Source of the DNA: Actinophytocola sp963825445
GTDB taxonomy: Bacteria; Actinomycetota; Actinomycetes; Mycobacteriales; Pseudonocardiaceae
NCBI GenBank assembly: GCA_963825445.1
Contig: CAWGTM010000024.1
Span: 434,001-498,000 of the forward strand
Direction of reading: 5' to 3'
DNA length: 64,000 bases
A model generated the notes under the pieces. The model saw nothing but the letters and a program-made list of their open reading frames with translations, was not told the DNA's origin and did no database searches. The number at the start of each line of letters is the position of its first letter. Within the stretch, counting starts at the first letter, position 1. The translations under genes and the position numbers were made by a program. Shown in pieces: positions 41,406 to 50,561 of this stretch.

Positions 41406-43294
41406 GCGGGCACGGACGGCGAGCCGCGCTGCCCCCGGCCGGGTTCCGGCCGCAGCTGCGGTTGCGCCACGGACAGGACGGCCTGATCGTCCGGTTCGTC
41501 GCCGAGGATCACGGCGCCGGCACCAAGGACTACGACTTCAACGTCTTGCCGGTCGGCCCGGCGCTGCGGCTGGCGTTCGCGCAGGCATTCGCCGAACGCA
41601 CACGTCCCGGAGGCCCGCTGCGCGCCCTGGCATCAGCCAACAAGACCTACTGGCGGCTGACCCACTTCGCCGGCTACCTCAGCACGCTGAATCGGCCGCC
41701 TGAGCGGGCTGGTGACCTGGTCCCGGTTCACTTGGATGGGTGGTTCCTGCAACGGTCATCGCTGGCCTCGGCCGTGATGGAGCTGACTCAGCTCAAGGCC
41801 GACCTGCGCAAGATGCCGGGAATCTCGGCCCAGTTCGCCGGCAAGGCGGCCGACCGCAATGAGCGGCGGCCGCCGCCCAAGGCGTCGACCACCTACAGTC
41901 GTGCCGAGTTCGACCGCATCCTCAACGCCGCGCGCACCGACATCCGTCGCGCCGCCAAACGCATCCGAGCCAACCGAGACCTGTTGAACCAGTGGCGCGC
42001 TGGACAGATCGACGAGCAGGCCGACACACGCCGCTGGCGCCAGGGGCACGTGCTCAGCTCGGTGGACCGGACCGCTGACGTCGCCCGCAACGCCTCCGGC
42101 AAGCAGCCGCGGGATTGGGTTGCCGAGCTGGGCACCGTAACCGAGCACGTCACCTCCCTGCACCTCGGTCCGGACGAGGCGGTCGCGTTCGTCGTGCTGC
42201 TGGTCGGGCTGACCGGGCAGAACAAGAGCACGATCCTCACCGCGCCTGCGGCGCACCACCGCCCTGACGGCTACACCGGTCCGATCCCGACCGCGATCGT
42301 CGAACTGGACAAGCCCCGCCGAGGCGCCAACCGCCACATGGACACCGCGTTCGTCGACCTGCCCGCGTGGGTTCCCACACCGCACGAGCAACCCACCGGA
42401 ACCGACGCCGGACCCGATGACGCGCTCGACTTGCGGACCCCGTTCGGGATCTACATGCTCCTGCATGACCTGGCGTCGACCTCGCGCCGGATCGCCGGCA
42501 GCGACCGGCTGCTGGTCTGGTGGGCCAGCCGCGGAGGCAAGGGCAAGGGACGAGGTTTGCGAACCGGGCTCTGCAGCAACGTGATCAGCGACTGGGCAGC
42601 GAAGAAGGCTTTGCCCAGCGATCCCGTCGACGGCCGATCCGACCCAGAACCACTACGCGTGTTGCTGCCGCAGTTGCGCCTGACCCGCGCGGAGATGCAC
42701 CAGAAGCCGGTCGCGCACACCGACGACACCCTCGCCAACGACTACCTGCTGCGCAACCGCGGCAACATCCGCGACTACCAGAAGGTCGTCGCGGACACGC
42801 TCGATCAGGAAGTCGCCAAGGCCAAGACCCGATCCGCCCTGCACATCCTCACCACGGCTGAGGTCGAGCTGGCCCGCACCGACCCCACGTCGGTCGCGGC
42901 CCGGCACGGCATGGACCCGGCCACCCTGACCAAGACGATCAACGGCGAGTTGGACACCGTCATGGCCGCCTGCACCGACAACCACGCCAGCCCGCACACG
43001 CCACCCGGGCGCCCCTGCACGGCCTCGTTCATGCTCTGCCTGTCCTGCCCCTGCGCCCGAGCCCTTCCACACCATCTGCCCTTGCAGGTCGCCGTCCACG
43101 GCGCTCTCCATGACCGGCGCTCCGCGATGACACCGCTGCGCTGGGCGCAGCGCTACGCCCAGGCGCACGCACTACTGGCCGATCTCCTCGATCGCGCCGG
43201 CTCGAGCGCTGTCGCCGACGCCCGCACTCATCTCACCGATGATCAACGGGACCTGGCCAGCCGGTTCCTCAACCGAGAGCTGGACCTGCCATGA
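41402..43294 (+). CDS. Recombinase-like protein B of the element (catalytically divergent)
   Basis: A 630-residue protein, the same length as Tn554 TnpB. It starts MSGHGRRAALPPAGFRPQLR. The usual RHRY residues are not obvious: where Arg I is expected the sequence is LVGLTGQNKSTILTAP. The late segment NIRDYQKVVADTLDQEVAKA has a tyrosine but no LGH context. The C-terminus has a cysteine-histidine cluster (CTASFMLCLSCPCARALPHH) that could be a zinc ribbon. It probably acts as an accessory or architectural subunit of the recombinase trio. ATGA overlaps join it to both neighbours. Confidence 0.75.
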   Translation: MSGHGRRAALPPAGFRPQLRLRHGQDGLIVRFVAEDHGAGTKDYDFNVLPVGPALRLAFAQAFAERTRPGGPLRALASANKTYWRLTHFAGYLSTLNRPPERAGDLVPVHLDGWFLQRSSLASAVMELTQLKADLRKMPGISAQFAGKAADRNERRPPPKASTTYSRAEFDRILNAARTDIRRAAKRIRANRDLLNQWRAGQIDEQADTRRWRQGHVLSSVDRTADVARNASGKQPRDWVAELGTVTEHVTSLHLGPDEAVAFVVLLVGLTGQNKSTILTAPAAHHRPDGYTGPIPTAIVELDKPRRGANRHMDTAFVDLPAWVPTPHEQPTGTDAGPDDALDLRTPFGIYMLLHDLASTSRRIAGSDRLLVWWASRGGKGKGRGLRTGLCSNVISDWAAKKALPSDPVDGRSDPEPLRVLLPQLRLTRAEMHQKPVAHTDDTLANDYLLRNRGNIRDYQKVVADTLDQEVAKAKTRSALHILTTAEVELARTDPTSVAARHGMDPATLTKTINGELDTVMAACTDNHASPHTPPGRPCTASFMLCLSCPCARALPHHLPLQVAVHGALHDRRSAMTPLRWAQRYAQAHALLADLLDRAGSSAVADARTHLTDDQRDLASRFLNRELDLP

Positions 43295-45452
43295 CCCGGG
43301 CGATCGCCGCCAACGCCAAGATCGAAGGTTGCTGCAGCGAACCAGACCCCGACACGCTGGTGCTGCTGCACCGTGACCTGCTGCCGAACGCCGACCCCTC
43401 GGCCCTGCCGGTTTTCGGCGACGAGCGTTGGGACCTCACCCACGGCATCTTCGAAGCGCACACCCAGGCTTGCAGCGTGATCTTCACCGACTGCCCGGAC
43501 GCCTTCCGGACCGCGGTCAGACGCTACGTCTGGGAACTCATCAACCACGAGGCACCCCAGTCCATCCGTTCGGCGGGCACCGACCGGTTGGCGCTGTCCA
43601 GCGTTCGGTCCGCGTTCCGGATCCTGCTGCCGTTCCTGACCTGGCTGGACACCCGCGGAGTCACCAGCTTCGATCAGGTGACGAACGCCGATCTCGACCG
43701 CTTTCTCGATGACCTGATCGCCAGCGAGAGCAGCCACCGAACCAAGGCGACCCAGCTGATCGAGATCCGCCGTTTGTGGTGTTACCGCCAGCGGCTGCCC
43801 GAGTTCATGAGACTGCCCGCCGCGCCTCCCTGGGACGGCGACGACACCCGCGACCTGCTCGACACCCCGCGCGCCGATCGGGAGAACGCCACACCCCGCA
43901 TCCACCCCGACACGCTGCAACCGCTGCTGATGTGGTCCCTCAGGTTCGTCGAGGACTTCGCCGACGACATCATCGCCGCATTCGCCACCTACCAGCATCT
44001 CCAGCAGCGAGACCGGCCATTTCGCCGCAAGTCCAACGACCCCGTCGGGGTCACCATCAATGCCGGCCGCCAGGGATGGCTCCATCCGTTCATCACGGAC
44101 TGGATCGGGCACCAGCGCGACCGGGGCGGCGAGCTGCCCGGCCGCCAGCGACCCGACGGCACCTGGGACGTCCACTGGCGCCACCTCTCCCGGGTCTTCT
44201 CCTGCTCGGAGTCCGCCTGGGAGCCCAACTCCCGAGTCCGGCGACTCATCCTCGAATCCGGCCTGCCGATCGCCGATGACGCCTACCTGGACACGCCGAT
44301 CACCGGCCACCTGCATGGGCGCCCCTGGCACTCCGGCCCGATCTCCTACACCGAAGCGCCGCGACTGGCCAAGATGCTGGTCACGGCCTGCGCGGTGACG
44401 ATCATCTACCTGTCCGGCATGCGGCCGGGCGAGCTGGTCAACCTCGAACGCGGCTGCACCGAGCACGACCCAGTCGGCGACCTCTGGCTGCTGCATGGCC
44501 AGCAATGGAAGGGAGCAGTCGGGCCCGACGGGCAGAAGCTGCCCCAGGGTGCACCGCGTCAGGACCCCGGACTGTCATCCCACCCGTGGTTCGAGCCGTC
44601 GACGTCCTCCAACGCCTGCACCCTCACCGGCTGCTGTTCCCCATCCAGCTCCGAGCCAAGGGCCGGATCCGCGGTCCCGAGCGCGGCACACCGCTGGCCC
44701 AGGCCAGCCGCCTGCAGAACGTCACCGACGCCATCAGCTCGTTCATCGACTGGATCAACCAGCACTGCGCCGAGCACGGCTATCAAGACGAGCAAGTCCC
44801 CGCGGACCCGGCTGGTCCAGTGTCACTCTCACGGTTCCGCCGAACGTTGGCCTGGCACATCGTCCGGCGTCCCCGCGGACTCGTCGCCGGCGCGATCCAG
44901 TACGGCCACCTGCACGTCAGAATCACCCTGGGCTACGCCGGCACTTACAACTCCGGGTTCCCAGACGACTACGCCTTCGAGGATTGGCTTCATCGCCTTG
45001 AACAGCTCGCCGACCGGCACGAACGCATCGCCGCAGGTGAACACGTCAGCGGCTCCGCTGCGGATCTCTATCGCCACCGCGTTGCCGCCGGCCACGACAC
45101 GTTCGCCGGTCGAGTGCTGACCAGTAACCGTCAAGCCCTCGACCTGCTCGACAATCCGCTGCTCCAGATCTTCCCCGGCAACGCCATGACCTGCGTATTC
45201 GACGCCAAACAGGCCCGCTGCCAGATCCGCAGCGCCGAAGGCGACACCCGGCGCACCCCAGACCAGGACGACTGCCGGCCCCAGTGCCGCAACCTCGCCT
45301 ACACCGACAGGAACATCGCCCAGCTCCAGGCCCGTGCTCACCACCTGCACGCACTTGTCGAAGACCGACTCGCACCCTCGATCCGCCGCGCCCGCGAACG
45401 GCAAGAACTCAACCGCATCAATGACATCATCCGACGCCACCACAGGAGATAG
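43291..45452 (+). pseudogene. Tyrosine recombinase C of the element, frameshifted
   Basis: Two frames together encode a ~720-residue recombinase. Frame 1 (from ATG 43291) carries the N-terminal part and Arg I in IIYLSGMRPGELVNLERG. Near 44563-44572, at GGACCCCGG, the sense continues in the -1 frame with TVIPPVVRAVDVLQRLHPHR. That frame holds the box II region SLSRFRRTLAWHIVRRPRG, YGHLHVRITLGYAGTY (probable nucleophile Tyr) and a C-terminal Cys cluster (CVFDAKQARC, CRPQCRNL). One base is missing or extra, or a -1 slip on the C-run restores the frame. The second frame starts to overlap at 44505. Confidence 0.8.
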
Positions 45453-45458
45453 ATCGTC

Positions 45459-45911
45459 ATGGGCGCCGCCACGTCGGCATGGCCGCACACCGAAACCGAC
45501 CCCCAGCGCCGCGCGCTGCTCGCCGCCGCGGACCGGCTACTCGCCGGCACCCCCAAACGATCAACCGGCAACCTGTCCGTGGTCCAACTCGCGGTCGAAG
45601 CTGGAGTCAAGTACTGGGTCGCAGCGCAGAAGCACCCCGACCTCCGCGACCACTTCCAGCAACTCGCCACGAGCACCGGCAACGTCCCCGTTGCCTTCCG
45701 CGACACCGTCGACGCGCACACCAAGCTGGTTCAAGATCACGCAGAACTCCGCGAGCGTTGCACGAAACTTCAGCAGCTGGTCGACATCTACGCCGCCGCC
45801 AACAACGAACTTGCCTTGGAGAACCAAGCCCTCGAACGCCAACTGTCTGACCGCGCTACAACGGTCACCCCGCTCACATCACGCAAACAGCGTCGCGAAC
45901 AACAGCCTTGA
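45459..45911 (+). CDS. Small coiled-coil accessory protein of the element (TnpC-like)
   Basis: A 150-residue protein 6 bases after the recombinase C frame. A winged-helix-like first half (GNLSVVQLAVEAGVKYWVAA) is followed by a long heptad-rich helix (LVQDHAELRERCTKLQQLVD and ANNELALENQALERQLSD) and a basic tail (SRKQRREQQP). Size, place and coiled coil match TnpC of Tn554-type elements (DUF6262-like), which helps orient recombination there. The IS target TA lies 8 bases after its stop. Confidence 0.75.
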   Translation: MGAATSAWPHTETDPQRRALLAAADRLLAGTPKRSTGNLSVVQLAVEAGVKYWVAAQKHPDLRDHFQQLATSTGNVPVAFRDTVDAHTKLVQDHAELRERCTKLQQLVDIYAAANNELALENQALERQLSDRATTVTPLTSRKQRREQQP

Positions 45912-45918
45912 CACGCTA

Positions 45919-46817
45919 AGTGATGTCTCGTAAGTCGGGGTGGGTGCTGTTCGGCTGGTCGAGCACGTAGTTGATCATGTACGGGTGCAGGTGATCACCG
46001 CGTCGCGCTCGGAGTGGATCGTCCCGTTCACCGGTGTGCAGCCGGGCCAGTTCCGCAAGCTGGTCGCGGTCGTGGCCCAGCGGGGTGGCCCGGCGATCGC
46101 CGACGGGCGTCGGGGCAGGCCGTGGAGTCTGCAGTTGCCCGACAGGGTGTTGCTGGTCGCGACGTATTGGCGGACGAACCTGACGATGCGCCAAATCGGA
46201 CCGTTGTTCGGTGTCTCGCACTCCGCGGCCCACCGGATCATCGACACCCTCGGCCCGTTGCTGGGTTTGGCGCCGGTCCGCAAACGACGCGTCGACCAGG
46301 TCACGATCGTCGACGGCACCCTTGTCCCGACCCGTGATCACCGCCTGGCGGCACCGTCGAAGAACTACCGGTACTCAGTGAACCTGCAGGTCGCGATCGA
46401 CGGCCGACACCCGCCTGGTCATCGCGACGGGTGACCCGCAACCAGGCAACCGCAACGACTGCACCGTCTACCACGAGTCCGGCATCGACCAGCAACTCGC
46501 CGGCCGGCCGGTTATCGCGGACGGCGGCTACTACGGCGTCCCCAAAGTGATCATCCCGTTCCGCAAACCAGTGCACGGCGAGATCACCAACTGGCAAGAA
46601 GAACTCAACATCGTGCACCGCCGCGTTCGAGCTCGGGTCGAGCACGCGATCGGGCAGATGAAGACCTGGAAGATTCTCTGCGACTACCGACGAGCAGCCC
46701 ATACCCTCACCACCACAGCGTCAGGCATTGCCTACCTGCGCAACATCGCGTTCGTCAGCTGACCACACCGCAACCATGGCCACCGCCCAGCCACAAGATC
46801 AATTACGAGACATCACT
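45919..46817. mobile_element. 899-bp IS5-like insertion sequence
   Basis: Perfect 15-bp terminal inverted repeats, AGTGATGTCTCGTAA at 45919-45933 and its complement at 46803-46817, flanked by a TA direct repeat. Length and TA target fit the IS5/IS427-type DDE group. It contains one frameshifted transposase. It inserted inside the larger element and supplies the last base of the TAA stop of the adjacent leftward lipoprotein gene. Confidence 0.85.
45940..46762 (+). pseudogene. DDE transposase (DDE_Tnp_4 type), frameshifted
   Basis: Frame 1 begins near 45940 (GTG) or 45985 and reads VQVITASRSEWIVPFTGVQP, then WRTNLTMRQIGPLFGVSHSA (helix-turn-helix) and VDGTLVPTRDH (first Asp). At about 46402-46408 (GACGGCCGAC) one extra base moves the sense to the next frame: ADTRLVIATGDPQPGNRNDC, then VIADGGYYGVPKVIIPF (second Asp) and RARVEHAIGQMKTWKIL (Glu). 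All DDE residues survive across the two frames, so the break is recent or bypassed by frameshifting. Confidence 0.82.
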
Positions 46818-47874
46818 TAATCGTAGAACTGGCGCAGTCGTTTTGTTAGCTCCGTCTTGTCGATGCCCATCGCCAGTGGGCGTTGGTAGTTCGTCAGTTG
46901 GTAGGGGCAGCTTTCGTCGTCCTTGCGGTTGCCCAGGATGGTGAATTCGTCGAGCTTGTTCCCGGTCTTCGCTTCGCGCATGGTGACGTGGTAGACGCTG
47001 TTGAAGACGTCGAAGGTGCTGGGTGAGCCGTCCTTGTTGGGCACATCGCTCGGGTCCCGGTACCAGCAGGTCACATCCCGGCCGGTGTCCGTGGTGATCT
47101 CCACACCGACACAGACGACTACCTGCGGTGCCGCGTTCACCGGGGACTGCACGGCGTCGGCCAGCCAGCCGGCGGGCTCCGCGACTTTCTCGTACGTGAA
47201 TGAGACGTTCAGCGGACCGTAGTTGAGGACCTCGAGGGGATGTGGGCCGGGCCCGGCGTACGGGGGAGCGGCCGGGTCGAAGACGTAGAGCCGTGGTGAC
47301 TTACAAACCTTGTTTTCTACGTCGACGTCCGCCTTGACCTTTCCACTCGGTGCGGGCAGGGGCTTGAGCTGTCCGGAGGCCGGGCCGTCCGGGCGGTCCG
47401 GTGGCCACGCGCACGGGCCGGTCAGCACGAGGTTGAACTGGTTGGTGTCCCGGTGCACCTCGGTGGTCATCAGCACGCCGTCGGGGCCTTCCAGGTCGTA
47501 CTCCTCGATGGACTCGCCCAGTTGCCCGAGTGCCCGACTTCCTTGCCGAAGCCGTTGCTGGACCCCCAGATCTGTACGTCGTCGAAGTACTTGTCGGTCC
47601 GGTCGCGGTCGCCGGCCGAGACCTTGAGCTCGGCGCGTGGCGTGACAGCCCAGTCAGGGCCCGCGTTGCCGCAGCCCGGAGTACGGGTCACCGCGGGTCC
47701 GGACACGGTGACATCAGTGTCGAACACCGCCGTCACGAGCCGGGTGAGGTGCTCCTGCAACCGGTTCTCCACCTCGCCGGCGGACACCGTCGGCGACGGC
47801 CTCTGGTCCTCGGGCTCCGAGCTACATGCGGCCAAGGTCGCGATACACAGGATGAACGGGACGAACCGTGCCAT
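46817..47874 (-). pseudogene. Lipoprotein gene broken by a frameshift
   Basis: From ATG 47874 the product begins MARFVPFILCIATLAACSSE, a signal peptide with lipobox LAAC. The first frame runs to 47470. At about 47525-47545 the sense passes into the frame that reads QLGESIEEYDLEGPDGVLMT and ends RLRQFYD with TAA at 46817. The combined protein would be about 350 residues with scattered cysteines (PGCGNAG, CKSPR, VVCVGV, VTCWYRD). The family is not recognised. The 3' end is fixed by the IS insertion, so native C-terminal residues may be lost. Confidence 0.65.
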
Positions 47875-47949
47875 GAGACCCCCTGGACCAACCCGCATTA
47901 GGCCGAACATACCTCTGGGAGTGGTCCCGGAGCCAGTTGTTCACCTGTG

Positions 47950-48165
47950 GTGGACACTGCAACGCCCACTGCCGTCCCGGCCGCCCATCCGCGATCTCCT
48001 CGCCGCCGCGCTCGGCTACCAGCCGCACCAGTTCGCGGAACTGGCCTGGATCCAGCCCGGTGAACGAGACGATCCACTCCGACCTCGACGCTGTGATCAC
48101 CTGCACCACAACATGATCAACTATCGACTGAACAGCCAGACGCCGGGGTTACGTGACAGCCCTTA
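47950..48165 (-). mobile_element. Truncated IS relic related to the 899-bp IS
   Basis: On the minus strand from 48109 the sequence encodes VQVITASRSEWIVSFTGLDP and continues GGEEIADGRPGRQWALQ, about 75% identical to the N-terminus of the complete IS transposase, then stops matching. At 48149-48165 the degenerate end TTACGTGACAGCCCTTA matches the IS terminus TTACGAGACATCACTTA at 14 of 17 positions. It is the 5' portion of a different, older copy in inverse orientation. Confidence 0.75.
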
Positions 48166-48193
48166 GACCTGAACAAGCGGAAGTCACTCAAGA

Positions 48194-48412
48194 TCACGCA
48201 GCCTCGACCGACGGCGCCGAGAGCCAGGACGAGTGCGATTCAGCGACGCGGAGTACCTCCAACGCGCGCTCAGCCCGCTTTGGATCGCGAGTCAGGATCG
48301 CCACGATCCCGGCAAACAGGGTCAGGAAGGCGGGCGCGCCCCAGCGCAAGGCCGCAAGGACAACGACGATCGCAACCGGCAATGCACTGACGATCTCAAG
48401 AGGCGCAGCCAT
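48194..48412 (-). CDS. Small membrane protein (72 aa)
   Basis: ATG 48412 is preceded by AAGGAG at nine bases. The protein begins MAAPLEIVSALPVAIVVVLA and contains two hydrophobic stretches (LPVAIVVVLAALRWGAPAF and LTLFAGIVAILTRD), then a charged tail. It is cargo of the element. No family recognised; small membrane proteins of this sort are common in actinomycete integrative elements. Confidence 0.6.
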   Translation of the reverse strand: MAAPLEIVSALPVAIVVVLAALRWGAPAFLTLFAGIVAILTRDPKRAERALEVLRVAESHSSWLSAPSVEAA

Positions 48413-48808
48413 GGCGCTGTTCTCCTTGCACACGAAGGAAAAACAGCGCCTGCGCACCCCCGCAACACAGGATCGAGGAAGGGCCCACGTTGGGCCTTCG
48501 ATCCTCTACCACGGGGGAGGAACAGACAGTGTTTGTATTCTGTCGGCTTCAACAATGCCACGAGACTATAGCACCTCGCCATAGCCCAATCAGGGGACCT
48601 CTATTACCTCGAAGGAAGAGGAGATCGCACAGGCGCGTGTCTCACCACGGGCGCACCGTTCGTCCAATTGGGACCGCACGGTCCTTTCCATCGCCTTCTT
48701 GCAGGCTGCGGGTGCGGTCAACAGCATCCACGCGAGTCAGACTCAGTGCCTATCAGTCCAACTGCCCTCGCCAGGGTCTCGATCAACAGCGAAGCACGAG
48801 CGAGAGAA
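48413..48808. other. Right-arm region of the element without a clear gene
   Basis: About 400 bases with no convincing coding frame. One hairpin (GGATCGAGGAA..GGGCCCA with TGGGCC..TTCGATCC) lies at about 48470-48502, upstream of the small membrane-protein gene. The frame that runs into the dprA 3' half is open through this stretch but has the composition of non-coding DNA. The final bases form the right recombination arm (AGCGAGAGAA before the core). Confidence 0.5.
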
Positions 48809-48815
48809 CCTACGG
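48809..48815. other. attR core
   Basis: CCTACGG at the right junction, preceded by element sequence GCGAGAGAA and followed by native dprA sequence CATCGACGGGG. Confidence 0.8.
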
Positions 48816-49467
48816 CATCGACGGGGCAGCGCATCGTGGGGCGCTGGCCGCTGAGGGGCTGACCGTGGCGGTGCTCGCTTGTGGGGTCGACATTCCCTAT
48901 CCGCGGGGGCACGCCACCTTGATCGACCAGATCATCGCCACCGGGCTGGTGCTCAGCGAGTACCCACCGGGCACGGCGCCGGCCAAGCACCGGTTCCTCG
49001 TCCGCAACCGGTTGATCGCCGCGCTGTCCTCCGCGACCGTCGTGGTCGAGGCCGGGAGGCGCAGCGGGGCGCGGAACACGGCCACCACCGCCAAGAGTCT
49101 GGGCAAGCCGGTGCTGGCGGTCCCTGGGCCGGTCACGTCGGCCGCGTCCGTCGGGTGCCACGAGCTGATCCACGACGGGGCGGCGACCATCGTCGGGTCG
49201 GTGGACCAGATCGTCGAGGAGACCTCGCCGTTGGGGGAGAACCCCGCCGACCGCACGTCGGGGCCCTCTCGACGCACCGACGGGCTCGGTGACCAGGCAC
49301 TCCGTGTCCACGAGGCGCTCCGACGGCGGGAGGGGCGCAGCTACGAGGAAGTGGCCGTCGAGTCCGGGATACCGCTGGACCGGGTGCGTGCGCTCTTACC
49401 CGAACTGGAGCTGACAGGCCTCGCCGAGCGGTGTGACGACGGTTGGCGACAGGCGGTAGCACCATGA
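48809..49467 (+). pseudogene. dprA: DprA, C-terminal half
   Basis: Starting at the att core, the frame reads YGIDGAAHRGALAAEGLTVA and continues through GVDIPYPRGHATL, LSEYPPGTAPAKHRFLVRNR and VVVEAGRRSGARNTATTAKS, the second half of the DprA Rossmann-like fold. It ends in the winged-helix-like tail DRVRALLPELELTGLAERCD. Together with 39390-39883 this gives a normal DprA of about 385 residues. The fragment has no native start; translation from an element codon is conceivable but would lack the N-terminal fold. Confidence 0.93.
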
Positions 49468-49565
49468 CGTCGCACTGAAGTCGACCCGACGCCCGACGCG
49501 GACGGCGCCCCGCTCGGCGCGGCGGTGCTTGACTCCGGTCCGGGTGATGGCGGAGCGTCACAAGC

Positions 49566-50561
49566 GTGGCCGAGGGAAAACGTGTCGACCTACGTCGGGT
49601 CCGCGACGAGCTGCCGGGGGACATCGCCGGCGTCGTCGCCGACTACGAACGGCACCTGGCGCTCGAGCGGGGGCTGTCGGCGCACACCGTGCGGGCCTAT
49701 GTCGGTGACGTCGTCTCCCTGCTCGGGTTCCTGCACGGCCTGCCGGTGCTCGACCACCGCCGTGGCATCGACCGCAGTCTGGGGAAGGGGCTGGTCGCGC
49801 TCGACCTGACCGTGCTCCGGGCCTGGCTGGCCGCCCAGCGTGCGGCCGACGTCAGTAGAACCACGCTCGCGCGCCGCTCGGCCGCGGCGCGCACGTTCAC
49901 GGCCTGGGCGCACCGGCGCGGACACCTCGAGACCGACCCCGGGGCACGGCTCGCGGCGCCGCGACCCCACCGCAAGCTGCCGTCGGTGTTGCGGCAGGAC
50001 CAGGCCAGCGAGGTGCTCAGCGCCTCCGCGAGCGGCGCCGCCGAGCAGGACGCGGTAGCGCTGCGTGACCACGCACTCCTCGAATTGCTGTACGCGACCG
50101 GGGTACGGGTGTCCGAGCTGTGTGGCCTGGACGTGGAAGACGTGGACCTGCACCGACGGGTGCTCGTGGTGCTCGGGAAGGGGGCGAAGGAGCGCACCGT
50201 GCCGTTCGGCGAACCGGCGGCGAAGGCCGTGGAGACCTGGCTGGCACACGGTCGCCCGGCGCTCGCCCGACCCGCCTCCCCACCTGCGCTCCTGCTCGGC
50301 GCACGAGGAGGCAGGTTCCAACCGGCGAGCGTTCGACGTATCGTTCACGAGGCGCTGGACGCGGTTCCGGGAGTTCCCGTCATGGGGCCTCATGGGCTGC
50401 GTCACACTGCCGCGACACATTTGCTCGAAGGTGGTGCTGATCTTCGTAGCGTCCAGGAGCTGCTCGGTCACGCTACGCTCGCTACCACTCAGCTATACAC
50501 ACATGTGACCGTCGAACGGCTGAAGGCAATCCATGACCGAACCCACCCTCGCTCCCATTGA
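49566..50561 (+). CDS. xerC: Tyrosine recombinase XerC
   Basis: Chromosome-dimer-resolving recombinase, 331 residues, GTG start. The N-terminal SAM-like domain includes YERHLALERGLSAHTVRAYV. Catalytic residues are in LLYATGVRVSELCGLD (Arg), GKGAKERTVP (Lys), GPHGLRHTAATHLLEGGA (HxxR), ELLGHATLATTQLYTHV (His and Tyr). It is the chromosomal housekeeping copy in its usual place and is not related closely to the element's recombinases. Its last 29 bases overlap the whiG start. Confidence 0.94.
   Translation: MAEGKRVDLRRVRDELPGDIAGVVADYERHLALERGLSAHTVRAYVGDVVSLLGFLHGLPVLDHRRGIDRSLGKGLVALDLTVLRAWLAAQRAADVSRTTLARRSAAARTFTAWAHRRGHLETDPGARLAAPRPHRKLPSVLRQDQASEVLSASASGAAEQDAVALRDHALLELLYATGVRVSELCGLDVEDVDLHRRVLVVLGKGAKERTVPFGEPAAKAVETWLAHGRPALARPASPPALLLGARGGRFQPASVRRIVHEALDAVPGVPVMGPHGLRHTAATHLLEGGADLRSVQELLGHATLATTQLYTHVTVERLKAIHDRTHPRSH

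Larger units (their letters stand above)
39877..48815. mobile_element. 8.9-kb tyrosine-recombinase element (Tn554/RIT-like) inserted in dprA
   Basis: The element is bounded by a 7-bp direct repeat CCTACGG (39877-39883 and 48809-48815) where dprA is interrupted. Next to the left core comes TCTCTAGC; next to the right core comes GCGAGAGA. The ends form inverted arms, as expected for a tyrosine recombinase core site. Contents left to right: three overlapping recombinase-type genes and a coiled-coil gene, all rightward, then an IS, a broken lipoprotein gene, an IS relic and a small membrane-protein gene. Three recombinases in tandem plus a small accessory protein recall Tn554 (TnpA, B, C) and recombinase-in-trio elements. 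No replication or conjugation genes are visible. Confidence 0.88.

Noticed and set aside
46402..46408. Programmed -1 frameshift in the 899-bp IS transposase
   Set aside because: The required change is +1 at GACGGCCGAC, with no slippery A- or T-rich heptamer, so an indel is simpler.
48580..48800. A tRNA gene as the integration target of the element
   Set aside because: No cloverleaf can be folded here; the target is clearly the dprA coding sequence.
48490..48808. A new N-terminal domain fused to the DprA C-terminal half
   Set aside because: The frame is open only by chance through the element arm; composition is Arg/Ser-rich without structure, and the DprA similarity starts exactly at the att core.
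49566..50561. xerC as the integrase of the dprA element
   Set aside because: It has standard XerC motifs and lies outside attR in the conserved xerC-whiG order; the element carries its own recombinases.
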